Source: Anaerolineae bacterium
GTDB taxonomy: Bacteria; Chloroflexota; Anaerolineae; JAFGEY01
Assembly: GCA_016783145.1 (NCBI GenBank)
Contig: JADHXD010000026.1
Span: 1 to 41,346, forward strand
Direction: 5' to 3'
DNA length: 41,346 nucleotides
Shown here piece after piece: positions 16,302 through 22,974 of the stretch (position 1 is the stretch's first letter; each line of letters starts with the position of its first letter). Under the pieces are notes generated by a model, which was not told the origin of the DNA, did not search any database, and saw only the letters and a program-made list of their open reading frames with translations. The translations under genes were made by a program, and so were the position numbers.

Positions 16302-16847
16302 TCATCGTCGCTTGCTCCGTTTTCCGCTGCGCTTGTCGCGCCGTTTCCTGGATCGCCTCTGCTCAGGGCCGGGCGGCTCTGGGCGCGCTGCCTCGCGCTT
16401 GCCCGCTGCCGCGTCCTCGTCCGGGTACCAGCCGCCCGGATCGTACTCGAGCTCCGACACCTCTACAAAGTCGTGCAGGTTCTCCAGCAGCTCCCCGACC
16501 GTCTTTCCCGCCTTCATCCCCTCCCGCCACAGCGCCCGCTCGACGGTGCCCATCACCAAGTAGTCGTTGCCGATCACCGAAGGGTCGCGCTCGGCGAACA
16601 TCCTGGCCAAGAGGTCCTCGATCTCGTCCTGGTGGGCGACCAGCAGGTCACAGTCCGGGCAGTAGCGGCAGGTGTAGCCCAGGATCATCGGGACCATCGG
16701 ATCGACGTGGATGAACAGTGGCACTTTGCGCTGGCGCATACGCTGTTCGCAGCGCGGGCATCGGCTCACCCGCGTCTCCGTGTGTGGGTTGAGGATAAAG
16801 CTGTACATCGGCGATAGCTTGCCGAGTCGAGAAGGTTGTCGGGACAT
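16302..16847 (-). CDS. Zinc-ribbon protein of unknown function
   Basis: I do not recognise this 181-residue protein. It has a CxxC (Cys30, Cys33) and a CxxCxxC (Cys60, Cys63, Cys66), which together could hold a zinc ion. An acidic and hydrophobic middle (about 70-145) follows, then a tail from about 150 that is extremely rich in Arg and Lys and could bind nucleic acid. The ATG at 16847 is preceded by GGAGAGAGAC. The upstream open frame simply continues into the first 80-bp repeat and is not part of the protein. It faces the PaaI gene and lies just downstream of the repeat array, whose transcription may read into it. Confidence 0.65.
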   Translation of the reverse strand: MSRQPSRLGKLSPMYSFILNPHTETRVSRCPRCEQRMRQRKVPLFIHVDPMVPMILGYTCRYCPDCDLLVAHQDEIEDLLARMFAERDPSVIGNDYLVMGTVERALWREGMKAGKTVGELLENLHDFVEVSELEYDPGGWYPDEDAAAGKREAARPEPPGPEQRRSRKRRDKRSGKRSKRR

Positions 16848-16868
16848 TGCGTCTCTCTCCCTCAAGTT

Positions 16869-17188
16869 GCGAACGCTTGGATAGACGGCGTCAGCGGCCA
16901 TCAGCCACCTGCCCCCTGGACCCCGTCGTGGAGTGAGCATCCCCTGATGCGAACGCTTGGATAGACGGCGTCAGTGGCCATCAGTCACCCGCCTCCTGGA
17001 CCTCGTCGTGGAGTGAGCATCCCCTGATGCGAACGCTTGGATAGACGGCGTCAGCGGCCATCAGCCACCTGCCCCCTGGACCCCATCGTGGAGTGAGCAT
17101 CCCCTGATGCGAACGCTTGGGTAGGCGGCGTCAGCGGCCATCAGCCACCTGCCCCCTGGACCCCGTCGTGGAGTGAGCATCCCCTGAT
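16869..17188. repeat. Four tandem 80-bp repeats with REP-like hairpins
   Basis: Units begin GCGAACGCTTGG at 16869, 16949, 17029 and 17109, a period of exactly 80 bp, with a partial fifth start at 17189. Copy 2 carries most of the differences. Each unit ends in GCATCCCCTGATGC, which folds as a 5-bp stem GCATC/GATGC around the loop CCCT (16937-16950, 17017-17030, 17097-17110, 17177-17190). The array fills the space between the RAYT gene and the zinc-ribbon gene. There are no variable spacers, so it is not CRISPR. Confidence 0.92.
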
Positions 17189-17196
17189 GCGAACGT

Positions 17197-17229
17197 ATTG
17201 GGGCCGGTCATCGCCTGATGCCCCCCAAT
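17197..17229 (-). terminator. Hairpin directly after the RAYT stop codon
   Basis: ATTGGGG and CCCCAAT form a 7-bp outer stem; inside is a second small hairpin with CATC/GATG around GCCT, a variant of the REP core. It begins 2 bp after the RAYT stop. It may be a REP-derived terminator, but no T-tract follows on the minus strand. Confidence 0.5.
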
Positions 17230-17230
17230 T

Positions 17231-17770
17231 CTAGAACCATCCGCGGTCGATCTCGATGAGCCAATCCTCACCCAGGGCGTAGTTCCGGTAGCTGGAATAG
17301 GGATAGTCGTCCGGACTTGCGACCAGGCCGGCACGCACCGGATTGTGATGTACGTAGTTCAGTTTCTGGCGCAAGAAACGTTCGGTGTAGATGTTGGTGT
17401 CCCAGTAGCTGTCCTGCCAGACCTTGTTGGTGCTGCGCCCGGTATCCTGACCCGCGTGGCGAAACGCGGCGGTCCACGCTTCGATGCCCTCTAGCTGGGC
17501 CTGCTGGATGATCCGTCGGGAAGTGAATTTCTTATAGTCCCGCATGATCTCAGGCACGGTGGCTTCCCCGTCCGGCCAGAGGATGAGGTGGAGGTGATCG
17601 GGCATGATCACGTAGCCGAGAAGCCGGAAGGACCGTTGGTAGCGGTAAAAGTTGAGGCTGTCGAGGAGGGGAATGACAAAGCTGGGACGGGTAAAGAGCG
17701 GCAGGCGGTTGTGGACGACCGTGGTGATGTAGTAGATATGGCCCCGGATGTCGAATCGTGGCAGATGCAT
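17231..17770 (-). CDS. REP-associated tyrosine transposase (RAYT)
   Basis: The 179-residue Y1/HUH endonuclease has the metal-binding His-x-His in VIMPDHLHLIL (His59, His61) and a C-terminal catalytic tyrosine region LNYVHHNPVRAGLV (Tyr139). VWQDSYWDTNIY precedes the latter, as in RAYT proteins. Such single-copy transposases nick and move REP palindromes instead of forming classical IS elements. The chosen ATG (17770) gives the family length; the Shine-Dalgarno sequence is weak (GGGATG). Oppositely oriented REP-like hairpins with the same GCATC/GATGC core lie on both sides, the expected substrate for this enzyme. All catalytic residues are intact, so it may still be active. Confidence 0.9.
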   Translation of the reverse strand: MHLPRFDIRGHIYYITTVVHNRLPLFTRPSFVIPLLDSLNFYRYQRSFRLLGYVIMPDHLHLILWPDGEATVPEIMRDYKKFTSRRIIQQAQLEGIEAWTAAFRHAGQDTGRSTNKVWQDSYWDTNIYTERFLRQKLNYVHHNPVRAGLVASPDDYPYSSYRNYALGEDWLIEIDRGWF

Positions 17771-17794
17771 GTTGTGATCATCCCATAGAGGAGG

Positions 17795-17930
17795 GCGCAT
17801 CCCCCGATGCGCACGGATTCCGCATCAGGGGATGCGGAACTCCTCATACTCTGGCGCGCACGGATTCCGCATCAGGGGATGCGGAACTCCTCATACTCTG
17901 GCGCGCACGGATTCCGCATCAGGGGATGCC
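17795..17930. repeat. REP-like hairpin cluster upstream of the RAYT gene (47-bp period)
   Basis: A first palindrome at 17795-17812 has a 7-bp stem GCGCATC/GATGCGC with loop CCCC. It is followed by units of 47 bp beginning GCGCACGGATTCCG at 17809, 17856 and 17903 (the last is partial). Each contains TTCCGCATC-AGGG-GATGCGGAA, a 9-bp stem whose core is the inverse of the left array core. Loop polarity is therefore opposite on the two sides of the transposase gene. Confidence 0.9.
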
Positions 17931-18005
17931 AAGCGCCTCGCACTGGTCAGTAGCCACTCCTGCGCGCAGACGGCGTGTGATCTCATCGATCACAATCAGC
18001 TCCAT
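17919..18005 (-). pseudogene. Truncated 28-codon ORF ending inside a REP hairpin
   Basis: On the minus strand an ATG at 18003-18005, preceded by AAGAGGTGG at a good distance, opens MELIVIDEITRRLRAG and runs to LGIP. Its TGA stop is formed by the CCCCTGATGC of the last REP copy. This could be the N-terminal stub of a gene interrupted when the REP element arrived, or a genuine tiny peptide. No family was recognised. Confidence 0.3.
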
Positions 18006-18257
18006 TATAGTCCACCTCTTGCGCACTGGCAAGACAGGTACCCGAGATGCGTGTGATTGCGCACGTGTTGCGTTTCCCTGAAACCTATGGTACATAAATC
18101 AAAGCATAACAGTCATTGCAGCCCTCGTCACAGCCTTGGTCGTCTGCTATGGAGGGTACCTCAGAGTCTGCGTTGCCGACCGCCTGTCTTTGGAGAATCT
18201 TCACAGGCGGTCGTTTCGTTTCTCAGAGCGATCGCCGAGGATCGAGAAGAGGATGCA

Positions 18258-18725
18258 ATGAACGTGTTCGTGACGGGAGGAACGGGTTTCATCGGCCAGT
18301 ATGTTCTCAAGCGGCTGGCCGAATCGGGGCACTCGATGCGCTGCCTGGTTCGCAAGGCGAGCGACACATCGACGCCCAAAGAGGTCGACGCCGAGATCGT
18401 CGTCGGCGATGTGACCGATCGCGCGTCCCTGAAGCGGCGATGGCCGGGTCAGACGCCGTGATCCACCTGGCAAACCTCTACGAGTTCTGGGTGCCGGACA
18501 AGAGCGCCTATCACGCCGTCAACATCGAGGGCACGCGGAACGTGATGGAGGAAGCGCTCGCCGCCGGTGTGAGCAAGGTGGTGCACATTAGCTCGCAGGT
18601 GATCTATGGCAAGCCGGAGGACGATCCCTTTACGGAGGAGAGCACTCCGGCCCCCAGGTACAGTCTCTACGCAGAAAAAGTACCAAGGAGACCTGGTGGC
18701 CTGGGCGCTCCACACAAACGGTACC
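18258..18725 (+). pseudogene. NAD-dependent epimerase/dehydratase, frameshifted and truncated
   Basis: The ATG at 18258 (after AGAGGA) opens a clear extended-SDR N-terminus, MNVFVTGGTGFIGQYVLKRL, with the GxxGxxG NAD-binding motif. The frame shifts near 18437, where one base seems to be missing: SLK then continues as AMAGSDAVIHLAN in another frame through NIEGTRNVMEEALAAGVSKVVHISS. A second shift near 18680, within GCAGAAAAAGTACC, is needed to restore KYQGDLVAWALHTNG after RYSLYA. Similarity then ends at about half the normal length (about 320 residues), against the start of the next gene. No intact product is possible without recoding, so it is scored as a pseudogene; two sequencing errors would not explain the missing C-terminus. 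Confidence 0.8.
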
Positions 18726-18766
18726 CCGGACAAGCATCGATCGAGACACAGACAGGAGCAGGCAAA

Positions 18767-19621
18767 ATGTCAAAGGCACTGATCGCAAGGTTCTCGCAGA
18801 CCGGCACCACAGACCGGGTTGCCGAGCGCATCGCCGCGGGCCTCAGATCGGCAGGCTGGGAGGTGGACCTGTGGGAGATAGCCCAGGACGGCACCCCGGA
18901 CCTTGCCGGGTACGAGCTCCTGGGCATCGGCACACCGACCTACTTTTTCCGTCCGCCCTTTGTGACCACTGACTTTGTCCGCTCCCTACCGGACCTCAGC
19001 CGGTTGGCATCGTTCGTTTTCGTGCTCTACGGGACTCTCCCCGGAGACTGCGGGAACTGGCTGCGAGAGGAGCTGCGCGCCAAGGGCGCGCGCGACCTGG
19101 GTTACTTGAGCGCGACCGGCGCAGACCGCTGGGTTGGCTACGTCAAGAGGGGATACCTGTTCTCGCCGGATGGACCGACGGAGGCCGAACTGACCGCCGC
19201 CGAGGGGTTTGGGAGGACGCTCGCCGAACGACACGGCGCGCAGGCCCTCGACGTGGAGCCGTTCGACGGACCGACGCCGTTCATGTACCGGCTCGAGCGC
19301 TTCCTGGTGAACCGCTCCCAGGCCAAGTTGGTGTACAGCAAGACCTTCCGAGCGGACGGGAACTGCAATGCCTGTGGACAGTGCATCGCGCTGTGTCCTG
19401 TGAACAACATCACCGCCAGGGCGGATGGGCGGCCCAAGTGGCACTCTGACTGCCTGCTGTGCGCCACCTGTGAGCTGGGCTGTCCCCATGATGCGGTTCA
19501 CGCCGCGTTCGACTGGCCGATCTTTGCCCCGTTTATGAGCTACAACATCAGGCACGCACTGCAGAGGGCGACCCCGTACGTCAGGGTGGAGCACTCGCGC
19601 GGAAAGACGCGCAGAGTGTAG
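18767..19621 (+). CDS. EFR1-type flavodoxin-ferredoxin fusion protein
   Basis: The 284-residue protein joins an N-terminal flavodoxin domain (KALIARFSQTGTTDRVAERIAAGL with the FMN phosphate loop SQTGTT, about 1-165) to two C-terminal [4Fe-4S] motifs near residue 200, CNACGQCIALCPVNNI and CLLCATCELGCPHDAV. This is the layout of the EFR1 family of electron carriers, in which FMN and clusters share one chain; the partner enzyme is unknown. The ATG at 18767 follows ACAGGAG. It immediately follows the broken epimerase and its N-terminus is complete, so the damage seems confined to the upstream gene. It could pass electrons to or from the ferredoxin pool, which fits the ferredoxin-linked IorAB upstream, though no operon link exists. 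Confidence 0.85.
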   Translation: MSKALIARFSQTGTTDRVAERIAAGLRSAGWEVDLWEIAQDGTPDLAGYELLGIGTPTYFFRPPFVTTDFVRSLPDLSRLASFVFVLYGTLPGDCGNWLREELRAKGARDLGYLSATGADRWVGYVKRGYLFSPDGPTEAELTAAEGFGRTLAERHGAQALDVEPFDGPTPFMYRLERFLVNRSQAKLVYSKTFRADGNCNACGQCIALCPVNNITARADGRPKWHSDCLLCATCELGCPHDAVHAAFDWPIFAPFMSYNIRHALQRATPYVRVEHSRGKTRRV

Positions 19622-19699
19622 GCCCCGCCGGGCATCTCGCTGCGACGTGTCCCCGGACCACTCGAAGGCACGCTCTCCGGCCAATGCCTCACAAGAACA

Positions 19700-19737
19700 G
19701 GTCCCTCTTGCCCTCGACGTCGAGGGCAAGAGGGACC
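19700..19737. terminator. Perfect 38-bp palindrome between convergent genes
   Basis: Beginning GGTCCCTCTTGCCCTCGA and continuing with its exact reverse complement, this palindrome has no loop mismatch. It lies between the rightward EFR1 gene and the leftward aminotransferase gene. It could act as a bidirectional terminator or mRNA-end hairpin, although no T-run follows on either strand. Confidence 0.6.
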
Positions 19738-19883
19738 GTCACATCCAGGTCGCGGCCGTAGCGCCCCGTCCTGGCCCGACGGGACAGGGCAAGCGGCTCG
19801 TCAAAGATCCTCGCAGGGGACTTGCGCAGAGGGCTTGCGGTCTGGACAAAGGGGCACTCTACAACCCTGCGCCCAACGCTGCA

Positions 19884-21077
19884 TCACTGCACGAACGGAC
19901 GACCAGTGGTAGAATTCAGCATCTTGCGCAGCTTCTCCCCCGCCGCCTCCAGAGTGCTGAGTTTCTTGGGGAAGGCAAAGCGCACGCTGCGGTCCCCGTA
20001 GCCCGGCAGGGAGTAAAAGACGCTGCCCGGGACCACGGCAATGCCCACCTCCTCGACCATCCACACCGCAAAGCGCATCGAGTCCCACTCCGCCTGGGGA
20101 ACCGGCACCCCGCTGTATTCGGCCAGCGTATAGTAGGACCCTTCGGGGGTGGGCGCGACAAAGCCGATCTCGTCCAGGATGCCCATCATCAACGCCCGCC
20201 GCTGGTGATAGTCGGCCACCTGGTCATCAAAGTAGGACTGCGGAAAGTTGAGCGCCGACACGGCAGCGACCTGGAGGGGCGTGGGCGCGCAGACGGTCAT
20301 AAAGTCATGCACAGGCCGCACCGCCTCCGAGAGGTGGGTGGGCGCGATCACGAACCCCAGCCGCCAGCCGGTGATGGCAAAGGTCTTGCTCAAGCCGCTG
20401 ACCGTGACCGTCCGCTCACGCAGCGGCTCCAGGGCACCCGGAAAGGTGTGCTCGCGCCCGTCGTAGAGAATGCGGTCATAGATCTCGTCGGTGATCAGCA
20501 CCAGGTCGTGGCACAGCACCACGTCGACCACGCCGGCGATCTCTTTGGCGTCAAAGACGCGGCCCGTGGGATTGTGGGGCGTGTTCAGGATCAGCGCCCG
20601 CGTGCGCGGGGTCACCGCCCGGTCCAGCCGCTCCGGGTCCAGCCGGTAGTCCGGCGCCTCCAGGGGGACAGGCACCGCTCTCGCCCCGGCGAAAATGGCA
20701 GACGGGATGTAGTTCTCGTGAGCGGGCTCGATGATCAGCACCTCATCGCCCGGGTTCAGCAGGGCCAGCAGTGCGGCGTTCATGGCTTCTGTCACGCCGC
20801 AGGTCACCGTCACGTGCTGGGCGGGATCCACAGGCCAGCCCAGTCGCTCGGTATACATCTCGGCCAGTTTCTCGCGCAGAGGGCCATAGCCCCAGGTCGG
20901 CGAATACTGGTTGTTGCCATCGCGAATGGCCTTGGCGGCGGCTTCCTTGAGAGCGGGGGGGGTGTCAAAGTCAGGAAAGCCCTGGCTCAGATTGATGGCG
21001 TCGTTCGCCATGGCCAGGCGGGTCATCTTGCGGATGACGGATTCCTGAAAGTGCGAAATGCGCTCGGCGATCTGCAT
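19884..21077 (-). CDS. PLP-dependent aminotransferase, class I (kynurenine/methionine type)
   Basis: The 397-residue fold-type I aminotransferase has INLSQGFPDFDTPPAL at its N-terminus, NQYSPTWGYGPLRE around 56-69, NTPHNPTG (Asn165-Gly172), Asp197-x-x-Tyr200 in ITDEIYD and the PLP lysine Lys231 in SGLSKTFAITGWRLGF. These features place it near kynurenine-oxoglutarate/glutamine transaminase K and YbdL-like enzymes, which use sulfur and aromatic amino acids. It is distinct from the HisC-like enzyme of the first operon. The ATG at 21077 has AGGAGAGAGACC upstream. It is a single-gene unit with its own promoter about 190 bp upstream and a leader containing a strong hairpin. The preferred substrate cannot be assigned from sequence. 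Confidence 0.85.
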   Translation of the reverse strand: MQIAERISHFQESVIRKMTRLAMANDAINLSQGFPDFDTPPALKEAAAKAIRDGNNQYSPTWGYGPLREKLAEMYTERLGWPVDPAQHVTVTCGVTEAMNAALLALLNPGDEVLIIEPAHENYIPSAIFAGARAVPVPLEAPDYRLDPERLDRAVTPRTRALILNTPHNPTGRVFDAKEIAGVVDVVLCHDLVLITDEIYDRILYDGREHTFPGALEPLRERTVTVSGLSKTFAITGWRLGFVIAPTHLSEAVRPVHDFMTVCAPTPLQVAAVSALNFPQSYFDDQVADYHQRRALMMGILDEIGFVAPTPEGSYYTLAEYSGVPVPQAEWDSMRFAVWMVEEVGIAVVPGSVFYSLPGYGDRSVRFAFPKKLSTLEAAGEKLRKMLNSTTGRPFVQ

Positions 21078-21147
21078 GGTCTCTCTCCTACAGGGTCTCC
21101 ATCCGCGTGTTGCGGGTCAGTGAATGTGCCGGTGCTGGGCTGAATAA

Positions 21148-21185
21148 GCGACGAGGCCCCAACAGTTCAGTTGGGGCCTCGTCGC
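21148..21185 (-). promoter_or_regulatory. 16-bp leader hairpin before the aminotransferase
   Basis: GCGACGAGGCCCCAAC pairs perfectly with its complement around the loop AGTTCA. It lies within the roughly 180-nt leader, about 70 bp before the start codon. On the minus strand it is followed by TTATTC, not a run of T, so transcript termination is doubtful; RNA stability or protein binding is possible. A short peptide beginning MLMATRPQLNCW could be read through it. Confidence 0.5.
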
Positions 21186-21264
21186 CATCAACATCCAGGT
21201 CGAGCAACGGACGAGCCACACCCCTCTCGTGGCAACGGCAGGCGCGCGGCTGTCCGTATGGCCT

Positions 21265-21293
21265 ATTATGCACCAAATCAGGCGAACTGTCAA
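21265..21293 (-). promoter_or_regulatory. Promoter of the aminotransferase gene
   Basis: On the minus strand TTGACA (21293-21288), a 17-bp spacer and CATAAT (21270-21265) form a strong sigma70-like promoter. The predicted leader to the ATG at 21077 is about 180 nt and includes the hairpin at 21148-21185. Confidence 0.72.
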
Positions 21294-21313
21294 TCCGGGC
21301 ACAATCGGCCCAA

Positions 21314-21348
21314 ACAAAAAGAGCCAGGGACGAAGGGCCGCTGGCTCT
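21314..21348 (-). terminator. Intrinsic terminator of the RRM protein gene
   Basis: On the minus strand AGAGCCAG and CTGGCTCT pair around a 13-nt loop and are followed by TTTTTGTTTG. It lies 62 bp beyond the stop of the RNA-binding protein gene and just upstream of the aminotransferase promoter. Confidence 0.75.
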
Positions 21349-21409
21349 CATGGACCTGCTTGCGCTTACATAGGGTAAGGTCTATGCAAACGAGATTAAC
21401 CGAAGGCGC

Positions 21410-21787
21410 TTACCACCTGTCGCGGTCGTCACCTCGACCGCCGCTCCGGCCACCGCTCCGGCCACCACTCCGGCCGCCGCTCCGATCGCCACCGCTCCGA
21501 TCGCCGCCTCTGCCCTCGCCAAAGCCGCCCGTCCGGGGCGCGCGGGGCTTGGCCTCGTTCACGTTCAGCGTCCGGCCATCCACGTCCTGACCATCCAGCC
21601 CGGCGATGGCTGCGCGGGCTGCTTCCTCCGTTGCCATTTCCACGAACCCAAAACCTCGGGGCCGTCCGGTGGCGCGATCGGTGATCACGTTCACCGAGGT
21701 CACCTCACCGTATGCCCCAAACAGCTCTTGCAGTCTTTCCTGGGTCGTGTCGTAGCTCAAGTTACCGACGTACAAGTTCTTGCCCAT
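21410..21787 (-). CDS. Glycine-rich RRM RNA-binding protein
   Basis: The 125-residue protein is one RNA recognition motif (about 1-80) plus a Gly/Arg/Ser-rich tail of SGGR and GGDRS repeats ending GDDRDRW. RNP2 is LYVGNL (5-10) and RNP1 is RGFGFVEM (44-51); the aromatic RNA-stacking positions are present. Bacterial proteins of this type (Rbp family of cyanobacteria and Chloroflexota) bind single-stranded RNA and are often cold-induced. The ATG at 21787 was preferred because translation of the longer frame lacks similarity; AAGGAAG lies about 11 nt upstream. A strong promoter lies about 140 bp upstream, giving a long leader like that of cold-regulated genes, and an intrinsic terminator follows, so the gene is monocistronic. 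Confidence 0.9.
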   Translation of the reverse strand: MGKNLYVGNLSYDTTQERLQELFGAYGEVTSVNVITDRATGRPRGFGFVEMATEEAARAAIAGLDGQDVDGRTLNVNEAKPRAPRTGGFGEGRGGDRSGGDRSGGRSGGRSGGRSGGRGDDRDRW

Positions 21788-22208
21788 GTCTGATTTTCTT
21801 CCTTTTCGTCTGCATAAAAGTCCCGTCTCAAGGCGCCAAAGTAGCCTGCTATGAGAAAAAATCCCCAAACTCGGAGTCCAGGGATATTCAAGCATCAACT
21901 TGGAACCTCGCCTCATCCTACGGACAACATGATAGCACACTTGCACAGCATTGTCAAATCTGTCCTCGGAACCGTTGGGGCTGCTGCCAAGTCGGCGGGG
22001 TCACGATTTCCGGTTTCTTGCCACGCACACTTGAGCACGCGCAGCGAAAGCATCCTCTGAACAGCGTCCGGCCCTCGGGCAGCAGAAACTGGCAGTCTGT
22101 GCCAAGATGCTTTGCAGCAGCGGTGCAACCGGCCACAACACACAGACGATCGGCCCCGGTCATCCGTGTGCCTCTCTGCGCCCAAGCGCTTCACTTCTCA
22201 ACGCGATC
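21788..22208. other. Intergenic region between LysM and RRM genes
   Basis: Apart from the RRM gene promoter (21929-21957) and its roughly 135-nt leader, I see no gene in these 421 bp. Short open frames on both strands lack ribosome-binding sites and family similarity. No terminator was found for the LysM gene. Confidence 0.5.
21929..21957 (-). promoter_or_regulatory. Promoter of the RRM protein gene
   Basis: On the minus strand TTGACA (21957-21952), a 17-bp spacer ending TGTGC and TATCAT (21934-21929) form a near-consensus promoter with an extended -10 element. The leader to the ATG is about 135 nt. Confidence 0.78.
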
Positions 22209-22529
22209 CTAGGGGATCTTGAGTTTTTGCCCGACCTCGATCCGGTCTGCGTTGGGAACGATATCCTTGTTGGCTTCCCAGATCTCTTTCCAGCGGCTGC
22301 CATCACCGTAGACCTCTTGGGCGATCTTGCCCAGCGTATCGCCGGCCTGGACGACGTAGGTCTTCTTGGCCTTGCTCGCCGCCCCGCGCTCCCGAATGCG
22401 CTGCTTTGCTTCCTCAAGTCTCTGGTCTTGCTGCTCCTTGAGCTTGCGGGCCTGTTCCTCCAACTGTTGACGTTTCTGCTCCTCGATGATCTGATCCGCA
22501 ATGCTCTTGTCTGACTTGCTCTCTGGCAT
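22209..22529 (-). CDS. LysM-domain protein with N-terminal coiled coil
   Basis: The 106-residue protein has a charged Glu/Lys/Gln-rich helix (about 11-48) likely to form a coiled coil, then one LysM domain (about 58-105: YVVQAGDTLGKIAQEVYGDGSRWKEIWEANK and ending VGQKLKIP). There is no signal peptide or membrane segment, so it resembles cytoplasmic LysM proteins of the YgaU/LysM-BON kind more than secreted cell-wall enzymes. The ATG at 22529 follows AAAGGAC. A strong promoter lies about 85 bp upstream. Its ligand is unknown; LysM domains bind peptidoglycan or other N-acetylglucosamine polymers, and YgaU binds potassium. Confidence 0.85.
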   Translation of the reverse strand: MPESKSDKSIADQIIEEQKRQQLEEQARKLKEQQDQRLEEAKQRIRERGAASKAKKTYVVQAGDTLGKIAQEVYGDGSRWKEIWEANKDIVPNADRIEVGQKLKIP

Positions 22530-22612
22530 TGTTCTGTCCTTTCTTTCGCTCACAGCATACACCGCCGTATCATCCGCACCTGCCAAGCCGCTGCCCTCGG
22601 ACTCTCAGCTCG

Positions 22613-22641
22613 ATGATAGCACAGATGGGACGTGGCGTCAA
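22613..22641 (-). promoter_or_regulatory. Promoter of the LysM gene
   Basis: On the minus strand TTGACG (22641-22636), a 17-bp spacer ending TGTGC and TATCAT (22618-22613) repeat the extended -10 seen at the RRM gene. Confidence 0.75.
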
Positions 22642-22647
22642 GATGAC

Positions 22648-22676
22648 TTGAGACATTAGAACGTTCGTGCTATCCT
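22648..22676 (+). promoter_or_regulatory. Divergent promoter facing a gene-poor stretch
   Basis: TTGAGA (22648-22653), a 17-bp spacer ending GTGC and TATCCT (22671-22676) form a plausible promoter only 6 bp from the LysM promoter. It would transcribe 22683 onward, ahead of the small membrane protein at 22975, either as a leader of almost 300 nt or as a separate RNA. Confidence 0.5.
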
Positions 22677-22885
22677 CACACGCTCGCGTCGGGGATCTCG
22701 TCCATCTGCTCCGTGGTGCCGCCATGGTCCATCGACTTGGCGCGGCCACCACCGTGCACGTCGCCTCCAGCCCGCCGCGCGCAGAGGCGGTCGGCGGCGC
22801 GCCATCGCGAAAAGCGGCGCAGCTCCCGGAGGAGATGATATACCTGCACGGCGCGCAGGGCAAGCGATCCCTCCCCCCCCTCCAT
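22676..22885 (-). CDS. Possible small protein, no known family
   Basis: A 69-codon minus-strand frame starts at ATG 22885 with GTGGAGAAC about 7 nt upstream and ends at a TGA at 22676. Third positions are strongly G/C, but so is this whole stretch. The product is rich in Arg and ends TTEQMDEIPDASV. No family was recognised and it overlaps a predicted plus-strand promoter, so it may equally be non-coding. Confidence 0.25.
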   Translation of the reverse strand: MEGGEGSLALRAVQVYHLLRELRRFSRWRAADRLCARRAGGDVHGGGRAKSMDHGGTTEQMDEIPDASV

Positions 22886-22974
22886 CAGTTCTCCACAATC
22901 CTATAGTATACTGGGGCTGTACGCCCCATGCGCGGCCGCCCCACTGAACTCCAGGGAGACGGAGGAGGAAAAAC

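Larger units (their letters stand above)
21078..21409. other. Intergenic region: leader, promoter and terminator
   Basis: No gene is supported in these 332 bp. They hold, from left to right, the aminotransferase leader with its hairpin, the leftward promoter at 21265-21293 and the terminator of the RRM protein gene at 21314-21348. Confidence 0.6.
22530..22974. other. Intergenic region with divergent promoters
   Basis: These 445 bp contain back-to-back promoters (minus 22613-22641, plus 22648-22676) and a GC-rich stretch of about 230 bp downstream of the plus-strand promoter. No convincing protein is encoded on the plus strand there; a 69-codon minus-strand frame is listed separately with low confidence. 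Confidence 0.5.

Noticed and set aside
16869-17188. CRISPR array or integron attC array
   Set aside because: The whole 80-bp unit repeats with only scattered substitutions, and no cassette genes or integrase are present.
21078-21258. T-box riboswitch upstream of the aminotransferase
   Set aside because: No T-box core sequence (UGGNACCGCG-type) or specifier-loop architecture could be found; only a single strong hairpin is present.
22683-22900. 6S RNA or signal recognition particle RNA
   Set aside because: A weak end pairing exists, but no large central bubble or conserved SRP GGAA-type tetraloop helix could be recognised, so only an unnamed candidate transcript is reported.
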